DNA of 64,000 nucleotides from Chloranthus sessilifolius (Eukaryota; Streptophyta; Magnoliopsida; Chloranthales; Chloranthaceae). Location: assembly GCA_021018995.1 (NCBI GenBank), contig CM037598.1:72248671-72312670 (forward strand), given 5' to 3'. The notes below the pieces were generated by a model. That model did not search any database. It was not told where the DNA came from and was given only the letters and a program-made list of their open reading frames with translations. This document shows, in pieces, positions 34,899 through 46,489 of this stretch (its first letter is position 1; every line of letters begins with the position of its first letter). The position numbers and the translations under genes are program-made.

Positions 34899-36389
34899 TG
34901 GTTGGGCTACTTATATGTGTATCTAATTAAGTCTTAACCTATTGCAAGTGCACAATGAAAATCATAGTACTAGCAAAGGATCGTTCCTATAGAGATCGAT
35001 TTACTATATTAATTCAATTTTTCTGAAAACTTATATTTATCTTTTAAGATCCTAAACTACTGGAGAAATATGAATAAAAGAATTTGTTTATTAATCTCAA
35101 TTGCAGAAAATAAATCCTAATCTTTAAACTTCAAAGTATGGTCGTCAATCACAATCTTCTGCTATCAGATATTTATAAAATTAAATAGTACCGTTACACT
35201 ATATCTCAAGTATCCTAGTGTTGGTCGTCAATCAAAACTAGAATTCTATCAATATAGATTTAATCTAATCAGCAGTCTCCTAAAACTTGAGCGTCAATCA
35301 AATTCCAAAAAACTGAAAATGGAAAAGTAAAAATCGTCACACTAATCTACAAACTTCAACCTAAGTCATCAATTCAAATTAAAATTTGAAGATGTTTATA
35401 AAGCAGAAAATAAAAGAAAATACAATCTAAACTAGAAAGCAAAGTAAATATATCCTTCACCCCTCAGTCGTAGTCGTTAATTGTTTCTTAGAAACTACAA
35501 ATATCTACACTAATCTTCAGTACTCAATAGCAGTCGTCAATTGCTCTTGAGAAACCTTGGATATCTAATCTACAAAGAAATAAAAAATTTACTTTAAGTT
35601 GATCAAAATAAAATCTAACCTCAATCGTCAATTGATGCTGAGAATTTCTTCGATGGCTTATTTCTACACCGAGCTCTCTTATTTAAAGATCATAAGGAGT
35701 CAGTTTATAGATTCTAATTATAATAAAAGAAATAAATGATTCTTCTTATTACTCTAATTCTATTCTTATTCTTTCTTGCTTTCCTTAGTTGATGCGCTTC
35801 TTAATTGTTCCTTTTTATTCAGTAGTAGAGTCCTTTTAGGATTCTTCTTCATCAATCTCCCAGAAGATTCGTGCTTAGGCTAACTTCTAATTTAAGAGTT
35901 CTTCTAATTCTGTACATGGCAGTTATCATTCTCACGTGATCAACAAAAACAGTAGTAGTGGGAAAGCCTCTAATCGTAATCACGATTATCTCTTTTCTTG
36001 GAAAATCGTAAATCACGATTTTCTATCTTTCATAGCTTTCTCATAGTTTGACGATTCTCTGAATTACGATTCATCGCTTTTCTTCTATATCATACTCTTT
36101 CTCTGAATAATCGTAAATTACAATTTCTTATAGCTCTTTAATAACAGCACTCAATCGTCTATAAAATCGTAAAGCACGATTTTCCATTCTTCAGTAAGCG
36201 GTGAATTGTCTTTTTACGTTTAATCGTCTTTTATTGCTCTTTTTAAGTTTATTTTGACAAAGATTAACACTTTGGTTCTCTTTTACAGGTTATCTTAAAT
36301 ATCTGCATATCATTAACTTATTAGTAGCAAACTAAGTCCTGGTATCACTAAGTTAAGGGTGATAAAATGGTATATTATGTGATTGATCA
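34899..36389 (-). repeat. Gag-only element, 3' LTR (left)
   Basis: 1491 bp, plus-strand ends TGGTTGGGCTAC and TGATTGATCA. It pairs with 41031-42508. It carries motifs of the type AATCGTAA-N-TTACGATT around 35970-36190. Confidence 0.85.
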
Positions 36390-39300
36390 CACCCTCAAAC
36401 ATACGTTTTGCTAATCCCTAGCAAACAAGGAAATATAAACTAACAACTTAAATTAATTCCCACTTTCGTAAGGAGCACGATTGCATTTAGCATATGAAAC
36501 AAGCCTTTAAACCCCTAGGTGATAGGGGAGGAGTTGTAGTCTCTTGAAGGTTTTTAGTGAAGTTACCTATAAACTTCAAATATTTTTAAAATTTTCCAAA
36601 TATATATATATATATATATTTCAAAAATTAAAAGAAAATAAAAGTTAAAAATCTAAATTAATTTTATACACTAATTAAGTTAACTAAATTACCTACATGG
36701 TCAAATTGTCAATACATAAGTCTTACGATTTTCCAAAATTACCAATCTTTTATCTTTACTTTCCATTATAATAGTTATCTTTGATTAGAACTCCAACAAT
36801 TTCAATTCATAATAAGCACAGAGTATATATGTATTAGTGAACAGTTTATTCTTCATAAAATTTTCTAAACTGCAGATTTAGAAAATATTTTCATTCAAAA
36901 ACTTACTATTGACATACTCTCAAAAAGATTTTAAAACTTTTGGGTTCTCTCAGTATATTTTTCAGAAAAATTCAGTCAAAGATACTTTGCAAAAATTAAT
37001 GATTCTCATAGAAAAGATAATCTTATTCTAATCCTATGACTCCCTGTATAATCCATAATATATATTATCTATATCTCTACTAGGCTTATCCTTTTATAAA
37101 TCGTAAATCAGAAAGGTCTTTCCTTCGGCTTGTAATGAGGCTTTGGGTTTTAAAAGGTATCAAAGAAAGGTAGAAAAGGATTCAAAGTTTTTCTGAGAAT
37201 TTAGCTCTTCTTTTTCCTATCTTCTTCTAACTTTTCTATTCTACTTCAGTAAGTATCCAAGATTGGATAACTTCTTCCCATTTCTTTCTTTATACATCTC
37301 ATTTCTTCCATTGTAAAATCGTATTTTACGATTTTTCTTCTTTTGAAAGCTTTTTGCTAAATTGTAATTTCTTTTTCAAAAATCGTTTATCTATGATTTT
37401 TTTTTTCTTTTCCCATATTCTCTCTTTTATTTCTTTAATTGTACCTATTTGTGCATTCCCTTTATCTGTTCTTCTTTTACTCCTTTCACTCCCTCTTCTT
37501 CCCTTCTTTTACATCCTAAACTCTCAGAAATTGTAAGGGTTAAAGGTAGAAAGCTTTGGGTAGTACATATGATTAAAGATTTATCATATTTTTGGTACAA
37601 AGAAGTTCGATTTAGGCTTCTAATATGGGTTCAAAAGATAAAATATTCTAAGATTTTGACTTTTTGGCTCTGGTTTAAACAAAATATGGCTTTAAATCAT
37701 CTTTACGATTTACTAGCATAGATGCCTTATTGCTTTGATATTTCTAGACAAAAAATTAGTTCATCATATTCATAGAATAATTTAATTCTAAATTCAACAA
37801 TATGAGATTTCATAGCAATGTAGAAGTTCAAAGAAATTTTGATTGAATAGAAATAGTCTCTCTCTGAATAAAAGAGGAAACATGGCTCAAATGCGCACTG
37901 GTTTATAATTTTGAAACTATAATCTAAATTTTTGCAGTTTAGATCAATCTATTATTTCAAACATCCATTCTAATAACTTTTCAAGATTTGTAATTTTTTC
38001 TATCATAATTCCTATGTAATGAACAACTTAAAAAAAATTTGAATTTTTTTTTACAAAAATAACTACTAAACTAATTACTAATACACTAATTATACTAAAA
38101 CTACTATTATACACAGAAATTGTTTATTCCCCCCAAACTTAAATCGGACAATGCCCTCATTGGCACAAAAAATAGGGGACACTAAAAAATTATTTTCTAG
38201 AAATTATTAGTATGCTGATTATTTATTAGAAAAAAATCTATTACCAGATATATACTCTCCTGTAAACTTGAGAGAAAATATCCGCGGCTTATTCTCGGAG
38301 TATCAATAATAAAAAATATTTGAAATATTAGTAACAATCACATTGTTAGTAAAAAAATTGAAAGTTAATCAATTAGTTAAAAGAAAATTTCATATATTAC
38401 TGAATATTTATAATGAAAAGGAAAAGAAAATAAATACTAAAGAACTACTAAAACTAATTATAGAAAAAAAAAATCTAGGAAAAATCTAGACACACACTAA
38501 TTTATACATGACACTAGCAGCAACATCTGAGATGTAGTCTTCGATGAAGATCGATCCTCGACTTCTATCCACCGTTGATTCTAGTCTCATATCCCTTCCT
38601 ACCAAAGGACTATCCACACCTTGGCAGGGTCGCACTCTCTGTCTTTCAAGTCCCGTCAAGCAATGCACATCATATTTTTCTTTTTGGAAAAAAAATGCAA
38701 TGCCATAGTGGAAGTCCTTCGAAGAGTGGGGGAGTGAGCACCTCTCCATATCACCCATTACCTATACTACTCCCTTGCGAAGACTATGTGGGGAGAATGT
38801 AGCGCATGCCAGGGGAGAAGATAGGCAATGGAGAAGGGTGGCGAGGGACGGCTCAACCCACCATCATCATATAGGAACTCGCACTCGAGGTGGGTTGTGA
38901 TGGTATAAAGGTTAGGAAGTGGGGGAAAATGGGCTCTTGGAATGTGATGTCAGATTTGGGTTAGGTTTAGGATGAATGGTAGTTTTAGATGACGATTCAG
39001 GATCTTAAATAGGTCGCTAGCGCGTCAGATCTTCTACTTTCTTTTTGCAGCCAGGAGCTCCGCCTTATGTATTTCAAGGATTCTATCAAGTTGCTTACTG
39101 AAATCGGTTTGGTTAGGTTCTTTTGCCATTAGGGTTAGGGTATAGAAGGAAGATGAAAGAGATGAGTTTTTGGGGAAGGTAAGGGTCTAATTTTATAGGA
39201 AAGGGAAAGGTTTACGTGTCAAGGTATAGGCTTATAGGCCTAGGTAGTTGGCAAGTGGGGATATTGAATGTGATGTGTGTCCACTTCCTCTATAAATTAA

Positions 39301-40039
39301 ACGGGTTTGAATTCCAATGTAACAGGTAAGATCGATCATTGGAACCGCCTGTTCCCTAGAATTGTCGTTTGCAATTCTGTAGAACAAAAGTGAGACTTTA
39401 TGACGCTTCAAATCGTACTCACTACGATTTAACTCTACGAATCACTAGAAATCATAAATCCATATGCTTTAAGTGATTGTGATAAAATAAAAGAGACTTT
39501 TACGATTGACTGTATTTTTATATACCGTAAATCGTAAAATACTCTTCAAAATTATAAATATATTTTACAAGTGTTTGCTACGGGTGAGTCTGTAGCTCGA
39601 CAGGTTCTAGAGGGATTCAATTAAAACCAGAGAGAGTTGATGTGCCTCCCATAAATATACGTCCTCTAGATATACCAACTGCATGTGAAGATAGTACGTT
39701 ACTCTCTCGTTCAAAAGGGAGTAGTTCCTCAATTTTAGTTTCTAATCTTTCGACAAATTGCCGAAGGTGGTTGAGAGACTGTGTCTAGATACGGCAATGT
39801 TGCATCCAGCCATAAGCTATGTGCGATAAGGTATCCTCTGTAGCAGTGTGGTATTAGGCCTCTGTGGGGTAAGGAGGAACAGATGGAAGTCAGAAGACTG
39901 CTTGAGTTGGGTCATGGTTAGGACCATAAATTTCTCCTTTTTGAGATGTTGGGTACGATTTTATACCCACCAAAGATTGAACTTTTATTTTCCAAAACCT
40001 CTATCTCAAAAAATCTTTCATCATTGACTTTAATTTATA
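36390..40039. other. Gag-only element, non-coding interior
   Basis: The left part is a spacer homologous to the Athila 3' spacer. It contains an (AT)n run at about 36601-36620 and further AATCGTA/TACGATT palindromes at 37075-37400 and 39400-39545. At 38486-38758 (-) a 90-residue frame is open but matches no family I recognise. No polymerase remnant is present where PR, RT and IN would be expected. Confidence 0.6.
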
Positions 40040-40738
40040 GTCTTCCTTACTTAGGGAGCATATAAGTTAAAGTCTCTGAGTCAACCTCCCCCGGTGAGTG
40101 GTGTTGCACCGGTTTCTCGCTAAGGGACTCAAGGAGTTCCCAAGCTTCTTCTGTTGTCATTTCACGAAATGTACCACCACATGCCACATCAATCCTATGC
40201 CGGTTCGCATTTTCAAGGCCTTCATAGAAAGTGAGCACTAGTTATCAGTGCGTAATCCCATGGTGAGGGCCCTTGTACAGAAGATCCTTGAGACGGTTCC
40301 AACATTCCTGAAGAGATTCATCCGGTAATGGATGGAATGTTATGATAAGATCCCAGATTTATTCGACCTACAGATTGGAAAGAATTTTGTAAGAAACATA
40401 CGTTCCAGTCCTTCCCAATTAGCAATCGAATTATCAGGCAAAGAGTTTATCCATTGCTTTGCTTCATCTCTAAGGGAATATGCGAATAGTATCAACCTAG
40501 TGGATGCTTCTGTTAAGTTCTTGATTCGAATGATAGTACATACTTTTACGAACTTATTTAGATGCGAATAGGGGTCTTCGTCCATTAGCCCATGGAAAGT
40601 TGGAAGTATTTGAAGTATAGTGGGCGTAATTTCAAAGGCCCTATTGTCGGCTGTAGGGTGTATTTGAGTACATGGGAGAGGTGTTAATGCATAATATTCT
40701 CCCATGGTCTTAGCCGTGTATTGGTTTCTTCCGGCCAT
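40040..40738 (-). pseudogene. Athila-like gag fragment
   Basis: The ATG near 40738 starts a gag whose capsid part is clear: AFEITPTILQILPTFHGLMD, DPYSHLNKFVKVCTIIRIKN, FAYSLRDEAKQWINSLP, then LERMFLTKFFP. After a shift at about 40340, the portion at 40047-40238 continues with MLTFYEGLENANRHRIDVAC and EAWELLESL, the next gag block. No zinc knuckle follows, so it is a truncated gag. It corresponds closely to the Athila gag at 22576-22983. Confidence 0.82.
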
Positions 40739-41030
40739 AATGTAATCAGAGCAGGATGGCTTAAAAAAATAATTATAATTATTTATTTGTTTTAATTTTA
40801 TCTAATTTTTATTCTAGAAAGCAGGGAGAGAAAACAAATCTAAGCCTCGAGATTCTCTGATTAGGGGAAGTTGAGACTCTGAATCGTCGCTCTGAATAAA
40901 CCTGTGAAAGATTTAAGAAGTGATCAAAGAAAATTAAAAATATAAAGAAATATAAAAAGAGAAAGATAAATACTTATTTTCTTGAATTAATATACTAAAG
41001 CGTTGATCCCCGGAAACGGTGCCAAAAACT

Positions 41031-42508
41031 TGACTGAGCTACTTATATGTGTATCTAATTAAGTCTTAACCTATTGCAAGTGCACAATGGAAATCATAGT
41101 ACTAGCAAAGGATCGTTCCCACAGAGATCGGTTTACTATATTAATTCAAATTTTCTGAAAACTTATATTTATCTTCAAGATCCTAAACTACTAGAGAAAT
41201 ATGAATAAAAGAATTTGTTTATTAATCTAAATTACAGAAAATAAATCCTAATCTTCAAACTTTCGATTATGGTCGTCAATCACAATCTTCTGCTATCAGA
41301 TATTTATGAAATTAAACAGTACCGTTACACTATATCTCAAGTATCCTAGTATTGGTCGTCAATCAAAAATAGAATTCTATCAATACAGATTTAATCTAAT
41401 CAGTAATCTCCTAAAACTTGGGCGTCAATCAAATTTCAGAAAACTGAAGATGGAAAAGTAAAAATTACACTAATCTGCAAACTTCAACCTGAGTCGTCAA
41501 TTCAAATTAAAATTTGAAGATGTTTACAAAGAAGGAAATAAAAGAAAACAAAATCTAAACTAGAAAGCAAAGTAAATATATCCTTCACCCCTCAGTCGCA
41601 TTCGTCAATTGTTTCTGAGAAACTAATCTTCAGTACCCAATAGCAATTGCCAATTTCTCTTGAGAAACCTTAGATATCTAATCTACAAAGCAATAAAAAA
41701 TCTACTCTAAGTTGATCAAAAAAAAATCCAACCTCAGTCATCAATTGATGCTGAGAATTTCTTTGATGGTTTATTCCTACACCGGACTCTCTTATTTATA
41801 GATCATAAGGAGTCGGTTTACAGATTCTAATTCTAATAAAAGAAATAAAAGATTCCTATTATAACCCTAATTCTAATCTTATTCTTTCTTGCTTTCCTTA
41901 CTTGATGCGCTTCTTAATTATTTATTTTTATTCAGTAGTAGAGTCCTTTTAAGATTCTTCTTCATCAATTTCTTAGATCCGTGCTTAGCCAAACTTCTAA
42001 TTTAAGAGTTATTCTAATTTTGTACATGGCAGTGTTCATTCTCATGTGATCAATAATGAAAATAGCAGTGGGAAAGCCTCTAATCGTAATCATGATTATC
42101 TCTTTTCTTTCTTTTCTTGAAAAATCGTAAATCACGATTTTCTATCTTTCATAACTTTCTCATAGTTTGACGATTCTCTGAATTACGATTCATCGCTTTT
42201 CTTCTATATCATACTCTTTCTCTAAATAATCGTAAATTATGATTTCTTATAGCTCTTTAATAACAGCGCTCAATCATCTGCAAAATCGTAAAGCACAATT
42301 TTCCATTCTTCAGTAAGCGGTGAATTGTCTTTTTACGCTTAATCGTCTTTTATTGCTCTTTTTAAGTTCATGTTGACAAAGATTAACACTTTGGTTCTCT
42401 TTTACTGGTTATCTTAAATATCTGCAGATCATTAACCTATTAGTAACAAACTAAGTCCTGGCATCACTAAGTTAAGGGTGATAAAATGGTATATTATGTG
42501 GCTGATCA
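41031..42508 (-). repeat. Gag-only element, 5' LTR (right)
   Basis: 1478 bp, plus-strand ends TGACTGAGCTAC and TGGCTGATCA. It pairs with 34899-36389. It lies back to back with the remaining part of the solo LTR, which begins at 42509. Confidence 0.85.
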
Positions 42509-43569
42509 CCTACTACCATTGCTGCTGCTGATCACGTGAGAATGAACACCACTATGAACAGAATTAGAAGAACTCTTGAATTAGAAGTTTGGTTGATCAC
42601 AGATCTGAGAGATTGACGAAGAAGAATCTTAAGAAGTCTCTGCTACTAAATAAAAAGGAACAATCTAGAAGCGCATCAACTAAAGAAAGCATGAAAGAGT
42701 AAAATTAGAATTAGAGTGATAATAAGAAACTTTTATTTCTTTTATTAGAATTAGAATTTATAAACCAACTCCTTATGATCTATAAATAAGAGAGCCTGGT
42801 GTAGGAATAAACCATCGAAGAAATTCTCAGCATCAATTGATGACTGAGGTTGGGTTTTCTTTCCATCAATTTAAAGTAGATTTTTATTGCTTTGTAGATT
42901 AGATATCTAAAGTTTCTCAAGAGTAATTGACGACTGTTATTGGGAACTGAAGATTAGTATAGATATCTATAGTTTCTCAGAAGCAATTGATGCATGCGGT
43001 TTAGGAGTGAAGGATATATTTTATTGCTTTCTAGTTTAGATTTTATTTTCTTTTATTTCCTGCTTTATAAATATCTTCAAATTTTAATTTGAATTGACGA
43101 CTCAGGTCGAAGTTTATAGATTAGTGTAACAGTTTTTACTTTTCATCTTCAGTTTTCTAGAATTTGATTGACGCCCAACTTTTAGGAGATTGTTGATTAG
43201 ATTAAATCTGTATTAATAGGATTCTATTTTTGATTGACGGCCAACACTAGGATACTTGAGATATAGTATAACGGTACTGTTTAATTTCATAAATATCTGA
43301 TAGCAAAAGATTATGATTGACGACCACAATCTGAAGTTTGAAGACTAGGATTTATTTTCTACAATTTAGATTAATAAACAAATATTTATACATATTTCCC
43401 CAGTAGTTTAAGATCATAAAAGATAAGTATAACTTTTCATAAAAATTGAATTAATATATATAAACCTGTCTATGTGGGAATGATCCTTTGCTAGTACTAT
43501 AATTTTCATTGTGCATTTGCAATAGGTGAAGACTTAATTAGATACACATATACGTAACAAGTCATCACC

Positions 43570-43821
43570 ACGTTGAACAAACACAATGATCCCTCGTCTT
43601 CGGTGCCGGCTGCATCTTCGTCTCATCCTCCTAGGGATCGCCCTCTATCTACTCTTGAATATCAGAATCTCGTGATACGGTGTTTTGACTCCGTAGAAGG
43701 TGTTCTCTGTGCCTTGCGAAATGACGTGGTCGTTGTGGAGTCTCGTGTGAATGATTTGATGGAAGCTTTTGAGTAGTGGCGCCCATCCGACGAATCGGAC
43801 GATGACGGTGATGGTGTGTGA
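43570..43821 (+). pseudogene. SIRE extra ORF, second part
   Basis: Resumes after the target duplication of the solo LTR. The open stretch is Ser/Pro-rich (DPSSSVPAASSSHPPRDRPL), then a likely helix (CFDSVEGVLCALRNDVVVVE), an in-frame stop after AFE, and an acidic end SDESDDDGDGV-stop. A Ser/Pro linker and short coiled coil near the C-terminus is common in such extra ORFs. No function can be assigned. Confidence 0.5.
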
Positions 43822-44410
43822 GGTGGAGATGGATTGGGTGCAGATGCACAAGCTTGATTAGGGAAGTATTCCGTTGACTTTCCCTAGGTGTTTCATTTAC
43901 AAATTTCGAGATCGTATGATTAGTTGTGGATGATGTTCAATTCTCTGATGGTTAGTTTTCATTATATATCATCTTATGTCTGGTTGATGATTCGTTAATA
44001 TGGATGCTGACTATAGTTCTTTTTGTGATTATTATGACTTATGGATAATTGTGATGGCCATGTGGGGATCTTTTATGTTAATAATGATATAAATTGTTCA
44101 TTGTGATTGTCTTCCTTTGTCAATTCCGACAAAAAGAGGGGAAAATGTTTAAGGATGTTGTGTTTTAAACCTTGATTATCATATAATATCACTGTTGATG
44201 TTGGATGGTTTGTTCTCTTATCTATTTTGCAGGTGTTTGATCAAGACCGATCTTGGCTTAGGTTAGGCATAGATTTAAGGGGAGATCTAAGAGTCCATGT
44301 ACTTTTCCTTTTTGCATCTTCATGCAAATCAATGTATAGGATTAGTGGGATAATTTTGGTGTAATGTATTTTGATATGATGTAAACATGATTTTTGTCGT
44401 AGAATGTGAC
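43822..44410. other. SIRE 3' non-coding region
   Basis: AT-rich stretch between the extra ORF stop and the PPT with no ORF of interest. It contains a purine-rich tract GACAAAAAGAGGGGAAAATG at about 44129, of the type seen before the LTR in SIRE elements. Confidence 0.4.
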
Positions 44411-45370
44411 AAAGGGGGAGATTGTTAGATCCTGTTTGTCACGTTCTACTCCAAAACCGTGTAGATCTCCCTTAGGTGCTGTGTGTGCCAAGATGGATGG
44501 TTTCTAGCTTGAATGATCAATGTTATCAGTCACACATCCTTCATCTATCTATTTATAAATTAAAAGACTTTAAAATATATTTTTTTTAAATGTCCTGAAG
44601 ATATGTCCACAGTGAGTTGTGGTGTCCCCACAGCGAGTTGTCGCTGCTGCAGTTTCTCAGAGATCACAGTGTGCTGTGATATTTATCACAGTGTGTTGTG
44701 GCTGCTCTCACAGCATGCTGTAACCACAACTCACTGTCACATGAATCACAATGAGTTGTGGTCCTTCGTGACAGATCTTCACCTTTACTGAAAAGCTGCT
44801 TTTTGGACTTTTCCGGTTTTTTGGTCTTTTGGGGGTTTTAGGTTTTTTTGATAAAAACATTTTTGTAAACAAGAGGAACGTATGAAAACTAAGAGAGCTT
44901 CTTCTCTTTTGAGAAAACAAACCCTAACTTCATCTTCTTCCTTTTGAATTTTTTGATTTTGGAAAATTTGTTTTCATTCAAAAGGGTTCCTTTCTTCTTC
45001 AACCTTTGAATCATATCTAGCTCAAGTGAGTTGAGTGTGTTTATCCCTAGAGATTAGGGTGTGTGATTAGTAGCCTTGTGGAGATCAAGGAGGAGTGTTG
45101 TGTGTTCATCAACGGCAAAGAAAAATATCCAAATCGGAAAGCTATGGAGACAACCCGTGATGGGGAGTCGGTTTGCATGGGGATTTGATAGGGCATGTGC
45201 ATGTGCCTATATATCATTCGGAACTCTTTGTAATCTTTTGTTTCATGGTGGATTTGATTTGCGGACTTTGGTCCCATGGGTTTTCCCAGTGATTGGGTTT
45301 CCATGTATATCTTGTGTTGTGGTGATTGTTGGCGTTATTGTGAACTCTCTAAGTTAATTAGAATTAAATT
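44411..45370 (+). repeat. SIRE-like PPT and 3' LTR
   Basis: The PPT AAAGGGGGAGA (44411-44421) is followed by TGTTAGATCCTG at 44423, the LTR start. Seven copies of the CACAG-CTGTG palindrome cluster at 44600-44770 (for example CCACAGTGAGTTGTGG and CACAGTGTGCTGTG), linking the LTR to the spacer at 33010-33900. The end is estimated at 45300-45370, where the sequence becomes AT-rich; no clean end or duplication is seen. Confidence 0.6.
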
Positions 45371-46489
45371 GAATACCCGATAAATTCTGAAGAAAGTCAG
45401 AATTTCAAGTCGTAGACGTAGTACCCTTTTTGTAGGCCCCCTTTACCAGATTGCCCCTTCCCACACTTAAACCCAAGACATGGTGCTTGCTTTACTTTTA
45501 TCTGTTAGGGACCTAACCCAAACACTAACACTTAAGCATTAATGGAGTGGAAATTTAAGCCCTTATTACTTTGGGATCATAACAGCAATCATCATTGGAT
45601 GTTCATTGATGCCGCATTCATATGGTACAGTTGACCCAAACATTATCATTGGTGCTCAAATCTGACCACCTGATGCCCTCCTCATAATCACCCTAGCCCC
45701 TCTTCTTCCTCCCAAGAATATTTCTAACAGAGACCTATTACATCAATTGATTGTTCTATTAGTTTCTTCAAGAACTAACCACAACAACATTCTTCATCTC
45801 CAAGGTTTCTCGCTTTCCCACATTTTTTTTGCAATTAGGCTATAAAAATCATATAAAATGATTTAAAATACCATCACCTCCTAGTTTTCACCACCTTCAG
45901 GGAATGTTCCCGAAACGTCGGAGTCCTGCCAAAATCTCTTGTAACCAGTTTCAATCCTGCAACTAGTGGGTTGGGGTCTAGGCTTGGAGATCTCTAAGAG
46001 TATAGACCTGATTGCCACTCGTGGACCTCATACGATACTGGATCTTTCATCGCCTTTTATTTTCCCTCTTAACTCAATTTTTGTGCTCTAGTTTGATTTT
46101 CCTTTTTTGCCTTTCTTTCTGTTTTTACCCCAACACCTCGCTCGGTCTCTGTTTGACATTGTATTTCAATTTTTCTTTAATGAAATTTATACTTTTATAC
46201 CGTTAATAAAAAATACAAAGGTTTCAGTCCTGCCTCAGCCAATTAATTTTTTTCCAAAGGCAAAACGAAAGAGAAAGAAATAACCAACCATTAAAATATT
46301 CAAAAGAAATTTTCTTTCTTTTTATTATTCTTTTCTAAATAAGTTCTACAATGTATATTACCACAATAACATTTACGTTCCACATATTTATTCAATCAAG
46401 TTTTTTCATAATTGATTTTTTGTTGCAAGTGACTGTAAGTTTCCAATCCAATAAAAGAATAATCAAGGCAAAAAGAGAGAGCGAGAGAG
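45371..46489. other. Intervening DNA without recognised genes
   Basis: No protein, RNA or LTR end was recognised. The segment at 46010-46210 is T-rich and ends in an AATAAAAAATAC-like tail after TTTAATGAAATTT, which could be the 3' end of an old LINE-type element. The evidence for that is weak. The right edge is a GA-rich run into which the next LTR inserted. Confidence 0.4.

Larger units (their letters stand above)
34899..42508 (-). mobile_element. Gag-only Athila-like element (TR-GAG type or internally deleted)
   Basis: A 7.6-kb element inserted in a solo LTR of its own family, opposite in orientation. LTRs lie at 34899-36389 and 41031-42508. The minus strand reads TTTTTGGCACCGTTTCCGGG next to the right LTR (Athila-type PBS, 41004-41025), and a TTTGAGGGTG PPT abuts the left LTR. 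Flanks show TCTAC and CCTAC, an imperfect target duplication. The interior holds part of a gag only, with no RT, RNase H or IN. Its 3' spacer is homologous to that of the Athila element at 15343-17402. It must depend on another element for enzymes, or it is a deletion derivative. Confidence 0.8.
34450..43564 (+). repeat. Solo LTR (Athila-like family), itself split by a related element
   Basis: The two parts, 34450-34898 and 42509-43564, together form one LTR of about 1.5 kb on the plus strand, with ends TGATCAGTCA and ACAAGTCA. It is flanked by a perfect duplication TCACC (34445-34449 and 43565-43569), so it is a solo LTR. It sits in the SIRE extra ORF. It is the reverse-complement relative of the LTRs at 34899-36389 and 41031-42508. 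Confidence 0.85.
30300..45370 (+). mobile_element. SIRE-like Ty1-copia element, 3' half, carrying nested insertions
   Basis: The 3' part of a copia element: RT-RNase H, a palindrome-rich spacer, an extra ORF in the env-like position, a PPT at 44411-44421 and a 3' LTR from 44423. [10 protein letters not shown], the extra ORF after pol and the AAAGGGGGAGATTGTTAG junction suit the SIRE/Maximus lineage. The 5' half is missing because the Tat element inserted in pol at 30299/30300, so it should lie beyond the left edge of the window. The LTR's outer end is not sharply visible; 45370 is approximate. Confidence 0.72.

Noticed and set aside
38486..38758. 90-residue minus-strand frame in the gag-only element as a captured gene
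   Set aside because: It is open, but I see no recognisable motif and no conserved partner in the Athila element. Kept only as a note in the interior feature.
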